Assembly (NCBI GenBank): GCA_035524795.1 | Contig: DATKOF010000021.1 | Coordinates: forward strand, 1 to 64,000 | DNA from: DATKOF01 sp035524795 | GTDB taxonomy: Bacteria; Pseudomonadota; Gammaproteobacteria; Burkholderiales; SG8-41 | Direction of reading: 5' to 3' | DNA: 64,000 nt | Shown here: piece after piece, positions 28,074 to 35,652 of the stretch | Position numbering within the stretch: the stretch's first letter is position 1 | Layout of the letters: every line of letters begins with the position of its first letter | Notes under the pieces: model-generated | What the model was told of the DNA's origin: nothing | The model's database searches: none | Seen by the model: only the letters and a program-made list of their open reading frames with translations | Program-made: the position numbers and the translations under genes

Positions 28074-28119
28074 AGTATACTGGGCGGACTCTCGCAGTCT
28101 TTTCACCCCCGTTGCCAAC

Positions 28120-28758
28120 ATGGACAAACCGGTCGTCATCAGCACGCATGAAGCGGATGAAGTGGTCAGCGCGCATGCCGCGCCGGCGGATCCGCGCGCG
28201 ATGCAACGCATCGCCGACAACTACCGCGCGATCCTCGAGGAACTCGGCGAGAATCCGGCGCGCGAGGGGCTGCTGAAAACGCCGGAGCGCGTCGCCAGGG
28301 CGATGCAGTTCCTGACGCACGGCTACGCGCTCGACCCGGCGGCGATTCTGCGTTCGGCGATGTTCAAGGAAGACTACCGGCAGATGGTGATCGTCAGGGA
28401 CATCGAAATCTATTCGCTGTGCGAGCATCATCTGCTGCCGTTCTTCGGCAAGGCGCACGTCGCCTACATACCGGACGGACGCATCGTCGGCCTGTCCAAG
28501 ATTCCGCGCGTGGTCGACGCGTTCGCGCGCCGGCTGCAGGTGCAGGAGCGCCTGACCGTCGAAATCCGCAACTGCATCCAGGACACGCTGCAACCGCTCG
28601 GCGTCGCGGTGGTGATCGAGGCGCAGCACCTGTGCATGGTGATGCGCGGCATCCAGAAGCAGCACTCGGTGGCGACGACTTCGGCGTTCACCGGCGAATT
28701 CGAGCAGGAACGCACGCGCGCCGAATTCATCCGGCTGATCGCCAAGAACGGCGGCTAG
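28120..28758 (+). CDS. folE: GTP cyclohydrolase I
   Basis: FolE opens the imidazole ring of GTP to make dihydroneopterin triphosphate for folate. The 212-residue protein has NPAREGLLKTPERVARA, the zinc and active-site region IYSLCEHHLLPFFGKAHVAYIP, VVDAFARRLQVQERLT and HLCMVMRG. It is the zinc-dependent type IA enzyme. A TATACT at 28076-28081, just outside the inverted-repeat element, may be its -10, but no well-spaced -35 is visible. ribA follows after 3 bp. Confidence 0.95.
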   Translation: MDKPVVISTHEADEVVSAHAAPADPRAMQRIADNYRAILEELGENPAREGLLKTPERVARAMQFLTHGYALDPAAILRSAMFKEDYRQMVIVRDIEIYSLCEHHLLPFFGKAHVAYIPDGRIVGLSKIPRVVDAFARRLQVQERLTVEIRNCIQDTLQPLGVAVVIEAQHLCMVMRGIQKQHSVATTSAFTGEFEQERTRAEFIRLIAKNGG

Positions 28759-28761
28759 GCG

Positions 28762-29415
28762 ATGGCCAACGAACCGCGCAGAATTTCCACCGCAGCGCAG
28801 ATGCGCCGCAAGTCGGAAACCGAGCTGCCGACGCGCCACGCCGGCCGTTTCCGGCTCGCCGTCTACAGCGACGACCTCGAGACCACGCTGTGCATCGCGC
28901 TGATCAAGGGTGAATTGTGCGCCGACCGGCCGGCGCTGGTGCGCCTGCATTCGCAGTGCCTGACCGGCGACGTGTTCGGCAGCGCGCGCTGCGATTGCGG
29001 CGAGCAGCTCGAGCTCGCGCTGGACCTGATCGACCGCGCCGGCAACGGTGTGCTGATCTACATGTTCGACGAAGGGCGCGGCATCGGCCTGCTCAACAAG
29101 ATCCGCGCTTATGCGCTGCAGGACCAGGGTCACGACACGGTCGAAGCCAACCATGCGCTCGGTTTCGCCGCCGACATGCGCGATTACCGGATCGGCGCGC
29201 AGATCCTGTCCGATCTCGGCGTGCGGCAGGTGCGGCTGCTGACCAACAATCCGGACAAGGTGCAGGCGCTGGCCGGGTGCGGGCTGACGGTGACCGAACG
29301 CGTGCCGCTCGAAGTGTCGCCGCGGCAGTCCAACCGCGCCTACCTGCAGACCAAGCGCGAAAAATTCGGACATCTGCTGTCGCTGGTCGGCGACCGCAAA
29401 AAAAATCAGAAGTAG
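28762..29415 (+). CDS. ribA: GTP cyclohydrolase II
   Basis: RibA converts GTP to the pyrimidine precursor of riboflavin. The 217-residue protein has the zinc ligands in CLTGDVFGSARCDC, then GRGIGLLNKIRAYALQDQG and TNNPDKVQAL. In E. coli the catalytic loop reads YHRQEGRNIGL; here it reads YMFDEGRGIGL, so the Arg and Gln before EGR are replaced by Phe and Asp. There is no fused RibB domain. folE and ribA both use GTP and are adjacent, but feed folate and flavin synthesis respectively. ribF is at 53711. Confidence 0.88.
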   Translation: MANEPRRISTAAQMRRKSETELPTRHAGRFRLAVYSDDLETTLCIALIKGELCADRPALVRLHSQCLTGDVFGSARCDCGEQLELALDLIDRAGNGVLIYMFDEGRGIGLLNKIRAYALQDQGHDTVEANHALGFAADMRDYRIGAQILSDLGVRQVRLLTNNPDKVQALAGCGLTVTERVPLEVSPRQSNRAYLQTKREKFGHLLSLVGDRKKNQK

Positions 29416-29416
29416 T

Positions 29417-30064
29417 TCAGAACCGCTTCGTCAGCACCATCGTCTCGCCGGAGCGCTGCATTTCCGTCCGGTTCAGGAAACTCATCCCGAGCAGCATGAT
29501 CGCCAGCCCGTTGCCGGCGTGCACCATGCCGTCCACGTTGTTGAGCGTGATGTCGCCGACGCGCACTTCGTCGAGCTTGACCTTGTAGCCGAGCGCGCCG
29601 CCGTTGGCGGTCGACATCAGTGTTTTCTGGCCGGCCAGATAATCGATGCCGAGGCGCCTGGCGTCGCTGATGCTCATCGAAACGTAGGTGGCGCCGGTAT
29701 CGACGAGAAAACGCACCGCGATGCCGTTGATGGTGCCGTTGGCGAAGAACTGACTTCCGTTCTCCGCGGTCAGCGTGGCGCTCTGGTTGCCGCCCGTCGC
29801 GCCGCCGCTCAGGCGCGAGTTCTGTCCCATGCTGACGGTTTCGCGCCTGCCGCCGGATTCGATGGTGGCGGCATCGCCGCTGACGTCGACCAGTTTGACG
29901 CCGGCCGAACTTCCGCCGACCGCAAGCCAGTGCGGTTTGCCGTTGTCGATCACCAGCAGCGCCTTTTTTCCCATCACGCCGACGACACTGACATCGGCAG
30001 CAGCGGCGATTCCGCCGCATAGGAACAGCGCCGGAATTAACGTAACATAGCGGCACCGCATCAT
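29417..30064 (-). CDS. Secreted retropepsin-like aspartic protease (clan AA)
   Basis: A 215-residue exported protein. MMRCRYVTLIPALFLCGGIAAAA is a signal peptide, and GGAGGAATCGG before ATG 30064 is a strong ribosome site. The C-terminal half has FLVDTGATYVSM with the catalytic DTG at 122-124, and VHAGNGLAIMLLGMSFLNR in place of the second flap region. Such single-domain periplasmic proteases belong to the TIGR02281 group and presumably act as dimers. Substrate is unknown. Its start is 12 bp from the start of the divergent amidotransferase gene. Confidence 0.82.
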   Translation of the reverse strand: MMRCRYVTLIPALFLCGGIAAAADVSVVGVMGKKALLVIDNGKPHWLAVGGSSAGVKLVDVSGDAATIESGGRRETVSMGQNSRLSGGATGGNQSATLTAENGSQFFANGTINGIAVRFLVDTGATYVSMSISDARRLGIDYLAGQKTLMSTANGGALGYKVKLDEVRVGDITLNNVDGMVHAGNGLAIMLLGMSFLNRTEMQRSGETMVLTKRF

Positions 30065-30076
30065 CCGATTCCTCCC

Positions 30077-30781
30077 ATGAAACCGGTAGCTGTTTTCAGA
30101 CACACCCCGACCGAAGGGCCGGGCTATTTTGCCACATATCTGGACACCCATCGCATCCCGTGGCGGTTAATCGCAGTGGATGCCGGCGAAACGGTGCCGG
30201 CCGATCCGCGCGCTTTCAGCGGGCTGGTTTTCATGGGCGGTCCGATGAGCGTCAACGACGATCTGCCGTGGATCGCGCCGGCGTTGCAGTTGATCCGCGA
30301 CGCGGTCACCGCCGATGTGCCGGTGCTCGGCCATTGCCTCGGCAGCCAGCTGATGTCGAAGGCGCTCGGCGGCGCCGTCACGCGCAACCGGGTCAAGGAA
30401 ATCGGCTGGGGCGAAGTCCGCATCCCCGACCATCCTGCGGCGCGGCAGTGGTTCGGCGACGTGCCGGCGTTCGTCGCATTCCACTGGCATGGCGAGACGT
30501 TCAGCCTGCCGTCTGGCGCTGAACGCATGCTGACCAACGGCAATTGCGACAACCAGGCGTTCGCGCTCGGCAAGCATCTCGGCATGCAGTGCCATATCGA
30601 AATGACTCCGCAGCTGATCGCCAGCTGGTGCGACAACGGTGCGCGGGAAATCGCCGAGAGCGACAGCCCGGCGGTGCAGTCGGCGGCGGAAATCGAGAAC
30701 GCCATCGGACGTCATCTGCCGGCGCTCCACCACGTCGCCAACACCGTTTACGGGCGCTGGGTGCGCGGGCTCAGCGAATAG
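30077..30781 (+). CDS. Class I glutamine amidotransferase (GMP synthase-like)
   Basis: A 234-residue stand-alone amidotransferase domain. The nucleophile is Cys 87 in VLGHCLGSQLMS, and the catalytic His-x-Glu is in MQCHIEMTP. GLVFMGGPMSVNDDLPW forms the oxyanion region. Homologues are annotated as GMP synthase-like or gamma-glutamyl-hydrolase-like (PuuD/YfeJ type) with mostly unknown substrates. No ribosome site precedes ATG 30077, because the upstream bases are the complement of the divergent gene's ribosome site. Confidence 0.88.
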   Translation: MKPVAVFRHTPTEGPGYFATYLDTHRIPWRLIAVDAGETVPADPRAFSGLVFMGGPMSVNDDLPWIAPALQLIRDAVTADVPVLGHCLGSQLMSKALGGAVTRNRVKEIGWGEVRIPDHPAARQWFGDVPAFVAFHWHGETFSLPSGAERMLTNGNCDNQAFALGKHLGMQCHIEMTPQLIASWCDNGAREIAESDSPAVQSAAEIENAIGRHLPALHHVANTVYGRWVRGLSE

Positions 30782-30790
30782 ACACCGCCG

Positions 30791-31282
30791 CTAATCGCGG
30801 AAATTCTTGTACTGGAGCGGGAAGTCGGTGATGTTCTTGCGCACCAGCGCGATCACTTCCTGCAGCGTGTCCTTTTTCGCGCCCGACACGCGCACCGCGT
30901 CGCCCTGGATGCTGGCCTGCGCCTTCAGCTTGCTGTCCTTGACCAGCTTGACGATTTTCTTCGCCAGTTCCTGTTCGACGCCGCTGCGCACCGTCACCGG
31001 CTGTTTGATCTTGCCGCCGCCGATCTTCTCGACCGTGCCGGGATCCAGCGCGCGCACGTCGACGCCGCGCTTGGCGAGCTTGCCGACCAGCACGTCCTTG
31101 ACCTGGCCGAGCTTGAACTCGTCGTCGGCGAACACCATCAGCACCTTGTCCTGATCCTGAAGCTCGACGCGCGCGTCAGAGCCCTTGAAATCGAAGCGGT
31201 TCGAAATTTCCTTGTTGCACTGGTCGAGTGCGTTGCGCACCTCGACCTGATTGACCTCGGAGACGATGTCGAACGAAGGCAT
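30791..31282 (-). CDS. yajQ: YajQ-family nucleotide-binding protein
   Basis: A 163-residue protein starting MPSFDIVSEVNQVEVRNALDQ, the conserved N-terminus. YajQ proteins have two ferredoxin-like domains; a Xanthomonas/Pseudomonas member binds c-di-GMP, and the family also binds nucleotides and tRNA. DFKGSDARVEL and KQPVTVRSGVEQE are typical. The frame stays open upstream into argG sequence, but the start at 31282 is fixed by homology. The gene follows argG after 26 bp on the same strand. Confidence 0.93.
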   Translation of the reverse strand: MPSFDIVSEVNQVEVRNALDQCNKEISNRFDFKGSDARVELQDQDKVLMVFADDEFKLGQVKDVLVGKLAKRGVDVRALDPGTVEKIGGGKIKQPVTVRSGVEQELAKKIVKLVKDSKLKAQASIQGDAVRVSGAKKDTLQEVIALVRKNITDFPLQYKNFRD

Positions 31283-31308
31283 GGCGCGAACCCGTCTTGA
31301 GACGAGTT

Positions 31309-32526
31309 TTACTGTTTCCGGCGCCGCCGCGCGCCGATCCGCAGCCGCAGCGCGTTGAGGCGGATAAAGCCGGCGGCGTCCTCCTGATTGTAGGCGCCGG
31401 CGTCGTCCTCGAAGGTCGCGATCGTGGAGTCGAACAGCGAATCGCTGTTCGATTCGCGGCCGGCGACGATCACGTTGCCCTTGTAGAGCTTGAGCCGCAC
31501 GCGGCCGTTGACGTGGCGCTGCGTGTGGTCGATCAGCGTCTGCAGCGCGCGCCGCTCCGGGCTCCACCAGTAGCCGTTGTAGATCAGCGTCGCGTAGCGC
31601 GGCATCAGGTCGTCCTTCAGGTGCGCGACCTCGCGGTCGAGCGTCAGCGACTCGATCGCGCGGTGCGCCTTCAGCATGATGGTGCCGCCCGGCGTCTCGT
31701 AGCAGCCGCGCGACTTCATGCCGACGTAGCGGTTCTCGACCAGGTCGAGGCGGCCGATGCCGTGCTTGCCGCCGAGCCTGTTCAGCGTTGCCAGCACGTT
31801 GGCCGGCGACAGTTTGCGGCCGTTGACGGCGACAATGTCGCCGCGCTTGTAATCGAGCGTCACGTACTCGGCGCGGTTCGGCGCTTTTTCCGGCGACACC
31901 GTCCAGCGCCACATCGATTCCTCCGGCGCGCGCGCCGGGTCTTCCAGCACGCCGCCTTCGTACGAGATGTGCAGCAGGTTGGCGTCCATCGAATACGGTG
32001 AGCCGCCTTTCTTTTTCATCTCGACCGGGATGCCGTGCTGCTGCGCGTATTCGAGCAGCTTCTCGCGCGAAGTCAGGTCCCACTCGCGCCACGGCGCGAT
32101 GATGCGCACGTTCGGCATCAGCGCGTAGGCGCCGACCTCGAAGCGCACCTGATCGTTGCCCTTGCCGGTTGCGCCGTGTGCGATGGCGTCGGCACCGGTC
32201 TTCTTCGCGATTTCGACCAGACGTTTCGAGATCAGCGGCCGCGCGATCGAGGTGCCGAGCAGGTATTCGCCCTCATAGACGGTGTTGGCGCGGAACATCG
32301 GGAACACGAAATCGCGCACGAATTCCTCGCGCAGGTCATCGATGAAGATTTCCCTGACGCCGAGTTTCTTCGCCTTCGCGCGCGCCGGCGCCAGCTCCTC
32401 GCCCTGGCCGATATCGGCGGTAAACGTGACGACCTCGCAGCCGTAGACATCCTGCAGCCATTTCAGGATGACGGAAGTATCCAGCCCGCCCGAGTAGGCG
32501 AGCACGACTTTTCTGATCGCGGGCAT
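31309..32526 (-). CDS. argG: Argininosuccinate synthase
   Basis: ArgG condenses citrulline and aspartate with ATP. The 405-residue enzyme has the PP-loop VVLAYSGGLDTSV near the N-terminus, HGATGKGNDQVRFE, and KKKGGSPYSMDANLLH. ATG 32526 gives MPAIRKVVLAYSGG, the usual distance; ATG 32532 is two codons upstream. It ends in a basic RRRRKQ tail. argD and argF lie 3.1 kb away on the same strand, separated by accessory genes. Confidence 0.96.
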   Translation of the reverse strand: MPAIRKVVLAYSGGLDTSVILKWLQDVYGCEVVTFTADIGQGEELAPARAKAKKLGVREIFIDDLREEFVRDFVFPMFRANTVYEGEYLLGTSIARPLISKRLVEIAKKTGADAIAHGATGKGNDQVRFEVGAYALMPNVRIIAPWREWDLTSREKLLEYAQQHGIPVEMKKKGGSPYSMDANLLHISYEGGVLEDPARAPEESMWRWTVSPEKAPNRAEYVTLDYKRGDIVAVNGRKLSPANVLATLNRLGGKHGIGRLDLVENRYVGMKSRGCYETPGGTIMLKAHRAIESLTLDREVAHLKDDLMPRYATLIYNGYWWSPERRALQTLIDHTQRHVNGRVRLKLYKGNVIVAGRESNSDSLFDSTIATFEDDAGAYNQEDAAGFIRLNALRLRIGARRRRKQ

Positions 32527-32556
32527 CAACATGGCAGCGGCGGTGCAAAGGGCGGT

Positions 32557-32562
32557 ATTATA
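32557..32562 (-). promoter_or_regulatory. Candidate -10 box of argG
   Basis: TATAAT on the minus strand, 30 bp before ATG 32526. No good -35 is found 16 to 18 bp upstream. The call depends on the perfect -10 and its position. Confidence 0.4.
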
Positions 32563-32592
32563 GCGGAGCGGATGAAACAACCCGAGATATAG

Positions 32593-32638
32593 GAAATGCT
32601 TAGGTGAGGATGAAAAGGAAAATCAAGCGCGGCCCTTT
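32593..32638 (+). repeat. Direct repeat copy 1 flanking the HEPN-like gene
   Basis: A 46-bp sequence starting GAAATGCTTAGGTGAGGATG matches 33127-33172 at 41 of 46 positions without gaps, all five differences being transitions. It lies before the HEPN-like gene, and the second copy lies just after it. Confidence 0.85.
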
Positions 32639-32658
32639 TATTTTAATTATTTAACACT

Positions 32659-33117
32659 ATGTCGGTAGCGAACGACGGGGATGTGATTCGTGGATTGGGG
32701 TTTGTGGCGCTCTATGCTGCTTATCTTGAAGAACAGATTGATAATCTGTTGTTCATGCTTTGTCCAATAGAGCCATTCCCGGAAAATGAACAACGCTGGC
32801 CAACGAGCCGAAAAATCGAGAAAGCCCAGCGTTTAATCACCGCATTAGAGTTCGATTACCGTGATGACTTGCTTGCGAACCTAGACACCTCAAGGCAACT
32901 ATTCGACTGGCGAAACGAGGTAATTCACGGTCGGATTTATGCCAATTTTGATCGACCAGACACTTTAAGGTCTGGGCGTCCTAATGTGCCGGACCGTGTA
33001 GTGAAGGCAAGCGAACTCTATGACCTAGCCAATAACCTGGACGAAGCCCGGTCTGCAGTCCTTAGGCCATTAATCTTCCAAATCCCTAGGGCATTGCGAG
33101 ATAAAATTCCAAATTAG
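32659..33117 (+). CDS. HEPN-like protein of unknown function
   Basis: A 152-residue soluble, mainly helical protein, more A+T-rich than the genes around it. Residues 12-34 form a hydrophobic helix (LGFVALYAAYLEEQIDNLL), and WRNEVIHG holds Arg85-Asn-Glu-Val-Ile-His90, the RX4H arrangement of HEPN ribonuclease domains, where a polar residue follows the Arg. I see no partner nucleotidyltransferase (MNT) beside it. No ribosome site precedes ATG 32659. The gene sits between two 46-bp direct repeats, suggesting a mobile or duplicated cassette. An RNase or toxin role is inference from one motif. Confidence 0.6.
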   Translation: MSVANDGDVIRGLGFVALYAAYLEEQIDNLLFMLCPIEPFPENEQRWPTSRKIEKAQRLITALEFDYRDDLLANLDTSRQLFDWRNEVIHGRIYANFDRPDTLRSGRPNVPDRVVKASELYDLANNLDEARSAVLRPLIFQIPRALRDKIPN

Positions 33118-33126
33118 GACACTACC

Positions 33127-33172
33127 GAAATGCTTGGATGAGGATAAAAAGGAAAATCGAGCGTGGCCCTTT
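33127..33172 (+). repeat. Direct repeat copy 2 flanking the HEPN-like gene
   Basis: The second copy of the 46-bp repeat (GAAATGCTTGGATGAGGATA...), beginning 9 bp after the stop of the HEPN-like gene. The two copies start 534 bp apart. Confidence 0.85.
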
Positions 33173-33269
33173 CCTTGCCCACATTTCACGCATCATCGGC
33201 AATCGAGCGGTCGATATTGCGTTCCAGTAATTAGAATACTGGCAGGGAGAGCTTGCAGTAGAAATTATT

Positions 33270-33704
33270 CTAACGGCAATTTTGTACACAGTATTTCTCA
33301 ACCCGATAGCCATACGTTGCCAAACAACTTTGCAGCACTGCAGCGCCTGTCTGGGCACCTGCATTGTTCACTTCCATGGCATCGTTAAATCCTCCCGCAA
33401 ATCCTCTATATTGTCCTGCTGTCTGTGGTGTGCAATTTGTATTTCCCGAATAGGAGCCTGCGGCCGAATAACCCGTTGTATTGCAGTTATATCCAGTTAC
33501 TTGGTTGTTGCGATTGTTTATCATCGCTTGTGCATTTGTTTCTGCATTCGTTTTTGCTAATTGCGCTTGGGGAACGCAAATTGCGGCTGCTTGCTCTTCG
33601 TTAACTGAGGGGTTGGAGGTGATCGGAACCAACCTAGTTTGATATTGGGGTAACGCGCATGCCGTAGCAATTACTGATAAGACCACTATTATTGATTTTT
33701 TCAT
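33270..33704 (-). CDS. Small exported protein, possible lipoprotein, function unknown
   Basis: A 144-residue protein with an N-terminal signal (MKKSIIVVLSVIATACALPQ). Cys 16 could be a lipid-modified residue, but the -3 position is Ala rather than Leu, so the lipobox is imperfect. The mature part is rich in Asn, Gln and Thr and has six further Cys residues, several near the C-terminus (SCLATYGYRVEKYCVQNC), suggesting disulfides. GGAGGAGGTT is a very strong ribosome site. Base composition is A+T-rich, consistent with acquisition. I do not recognise the family. Confidence 0.65.
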   Translation of the reverse strand: MKKSIIVVLSVIATACALPQYQTRLVPITSNPSVNEEQAAAICVPQAQLAKTNAETNAQAMINNRNNQVTGYNCNTTGYSAAGSYSGNTNCTPQTAGQYRGFAGGFNDAMEVNNAGAQTGAAVLQSCLATYGYRVEKYCVQNCR

Positions 33705-33829
33705 AACCTCCTCCCTTGCGTGTGGTAGTGAGTGATACGATCAGAAGGGGACGCACACCTTTAAATTAGCGGTTGTACACATCGGATGATAGCGTGCTCG
33801 AGCAACAAAGAAAGGAACCGGGGCTCGAA

Positions 33830-34333
33830 TTATTGTCCTGCAGGCGTATTGGTCTCACTTGTTGATTTGTCCGCTTTCTTGTCCGCTGTTTCCGGCGGCG
33901 TCCCATCCATCACTATCGGCCGGCTCTGCTCCTCCTGTTTCTTCGCCAGCGCCTGATTGTAGTCGGTCTTCACCTCGTCCATTTTTTTCGTCAACTGATA
34001 ATAGACGATGCCGGTCAGTGTTGCCGCGAGCGCGGCGAAGATCACTGTCTGGATGCCAAGCTTGCGGCGCGATTTTTTGTCATCGGGGAAGAACATCAAC
34101 TGGATGCCGGATGCATCGGCCGCCAGCTTGGCGTCGTACTTGACGCGCTGTTCGTGATCGGACAGCAACTGGTGGCCGTCGCGCAGCAGCTTCATTTCTG
34201 CGACCGATTCCGCGGTGCCGCGCACGCTGGTGGTCACGTTCAGCCTGGCGACGGCCGCTTCATAGGCGGCGTCAAGCCTGGCCTGGTCGGCGTCGTGGGC
34301 GACGCCGAGGATTTCGTAGAATGACCGTTTCAT
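33830..34333 (-). CDS. Membrane-anchored protein with a degenerate J domain
   Basis: A 167-residue protein. Residues 1-68 (MKRSFYEILGVAHDADQARL ... LLSDHEQRVKYD) follow the J-domain plan of helices I, II and IV, but the HPD tripeptide that stimulates DnaK is missing; the helix II-III turn reads RLNVTTSVRG. One membrane helix spans about 93-112 (GIQTVIFAALAATLTGIVYY), and the C-terminal 50 residues are charged and low-complexity. I chose ATG 34333 because it starts at the J-domain edge. Without HPD it probably does not activate Hsp70. Confidence 0.7.
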   Translation of the reverse strand: MKRSFYEILGVAHDADQARLDAAYEAAVARLNVTTSVRGTAESVAEMKLLRDGHQLLSDHEQRVKYDAKLAADASGIQLMFFPDDKKSRRKLGIQTVIFAALAATLTGIVYYQLTKKMDEVKTDYNQALAKKQEEQSRPIVMDGTPPETADKKADKSTSETNTPAGQ

Positions 34334-34703
34334 GACGGCTTCCCTTGGTCCCGCTGGCGCGATCCGGCCCAGCAATCAGGCAATTGTATGCCCGGCGGCA
34401 GGAATCCGGGTATTGTTTCCGCGCGCACGGCTGATCCTTGCTTCTTCCGGATCATGAAGCGCGCTGCGTTCAGAAAATCATCGTTCCGTCATCACCTTGG
34501 CCCGGCGCCCGATCTTTTTCCCGGAACGAATATCTCATTGATGGCGGAATGGTCTAATCGGCGCATAGCCTCGTGAGGTTTATCACGAACGGCTGCAATA
34601 ATCGGTAGCTACTCTCTGCATGGACAGAATGAAGAAAGTGCGTTGCCGGCGCGGGAACGGGTTCTGTGTTGAATTCATTTATTGCGGAAGGGGATGAATA
34701 ATC
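34334..34703 (+). other. Gene-free spacer before the PEP-CTERM gene
   Basis: 370 bp without a credible gene, between a minus-strand and a plus-strand gene, so both promoters should be here. AATAAT (34597-34602) resembles a -10, without a clear -35. I looked for a sigma-54 -24/-12 pair (TGGCAC-N5-TTGCA), used by many PEP-CTERM genes, and did not find one. Confidence 0.4.
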
Positions 34704-35579
34704 ATGCGTAGAATCAAATACGGTAAATTTCTTGCGACCGCTGCGCTGTTTGCGGCCTGTGGCGCGGCTCATGCGGCCAGCTTCACGGCCGGCGGCTATA
34801 CGCAGAATTTCGACGGCATGGGGACGGGAACAACGCTTCCCACGGACTGGACCGCATGGTCGATCACGACGGGATTGAACAGCCATTACCAGTGGACGAC
34901 GTCGATCCCCGGCTCCGATGTCGGCGGCGGCACCAGCGAAACCATTACCTCGGCGCTGTTCGACACCGCGATTACCAATTCCACCAAGAGTGCGCGTCCC
35001 TATAACATCGCACACGGCACCTCGACCGACCGGGTGCTGGCCACTTCACCTACAGGGGACGACGGCATCGCCCTGCAGTTGTCGCTGACCAACGATACCG
35101 GCGCGACCGTCAACAGTTTCAACATCAGCTACGACATCGACAAGTTTTACGACGGCGACAAGCAGTCGAGCATCGACAGCAGCGTGCCCGTTGGCGAAGA
35201 GCTTCCCGGCTACCAGTTGTTCTACAGCGTGAACGGCGGGGCGTGGACCAACGTTGCGGCGCTGAATCCGGTCAGCACCGCGGACGGCGTCCATCCGGTG
35301 GTTCCGGTCGGCACCGTCAACAACAACGGCGTCAACGGTCCGGTCGACTATACGGTGACTTCGATCAGCAACGCGTTTGTCGATCTCAGCACGGCATGGG
35401 GCGCCGGACAGACCCTGCTGCTGAGGTGGGTCGACGACAACGCCGTCAACATTTCGGCCGACCAGATCATCGGTCTCAATAATGTGAGCATCGCGGCGGT
35501 GCCGGAACCCGGGACTTATGCTTTACTGATGGCCGGTCTGGGCCTGGTCGGATTCGCCGCGCGCCGCCGTCGCGGCTGA
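34704..35579 (+). CDS. PEP-CTERM sorting-domain protein
   Basis: A 291-residue secreted protein. The N-terminus is a signal peptide ending near AAHAAS. The mature body is Thr, Asn, Ser and Gly-rich with little charge, resembling beta-rich extracellular proteins. The C-terminus is the complete sorting signal: VPEPGTYALLMAGLGLVGFA followed by ARRRRG. Exosortase (EpsH-type) recognises this tripartite tag in exopolysaccharide-producing Gram-negatives; neither exosortase nor EPS genes are in the window. AAGGGGATG upstream may serve as ribosome site. Confidence 0.9.
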   Translation: MRRIKYGKFLATAALFAACGAAHAASFTAGGYTQNFDGMGTGTTLPTDWTAWSITTGLNSHYQWTTSIPGSDVGGGTSETITSALFDTAITNSTKSARPYNIAHGTSTDRVLATSPTGDDGIALQLSLTNDTGATVNSFNISYDIDKFYDGDKQSSIDSSVPVGEELPGYQLFYSVNGGAWTNVAALNPVSTADGVHPVVPVGTVNNNGVNGPVDYTVTSISNAFVDLSTAWGAGQTLLLRWVDDNAVNISADQIIGLNNVSIAAVPEPGTYALLMAGLGLVGFAARRRRG

Positions 35580-35594
35580 GCGGGGCGGGGCGAA

Positions 35595-35624
35595 AGCAGG
35601 AGAGCGCACCGGCGCTTTTCTGCT
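35595..35624. terminator. Hairpin between the PEP-CTERM gene and argF
   Basis: AGCAGGAGAGCGC (35595-35607) can pair with GCGCTTTTCTGCT (35612-35624) over 13 positions with two G-T pairs, loop ACCG. It lies between convergent genes, 16 bp after the PEP-CTERM stop. No separate U-run follows, so strength is uncertain. Confidence 0.4.
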
Positions 35625-35652
35625 GACCGCGGCGGCGGTATTCGTACCGCAA

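Noticed and set aside
28060..28081. TTGAGA (28060) and TATACT (28076) as a folE promoter pair formed by the element end
   Set aside because: The spacer is only 10 bp, too short for a sigma-70 promoter.
27807..28220. Several frames of 80-137 codons inside and past the inverted-repeat element
   Set aside because: They occur on both strands, lack ribosome sites and are constrained by the repeat structure, so they are unlikely to be genes.
31283..32092. N-terminal extension of yajQ into argG
   Set aside because: The extension is Arg-rich shadow sequence of argG; homology begins exactly at ATG 31282.
32593..33172. Integron-type gene cassette
   Set aside because: The flanking 46-bp repeats have no attC-like inverted core sites and no integrase is present.
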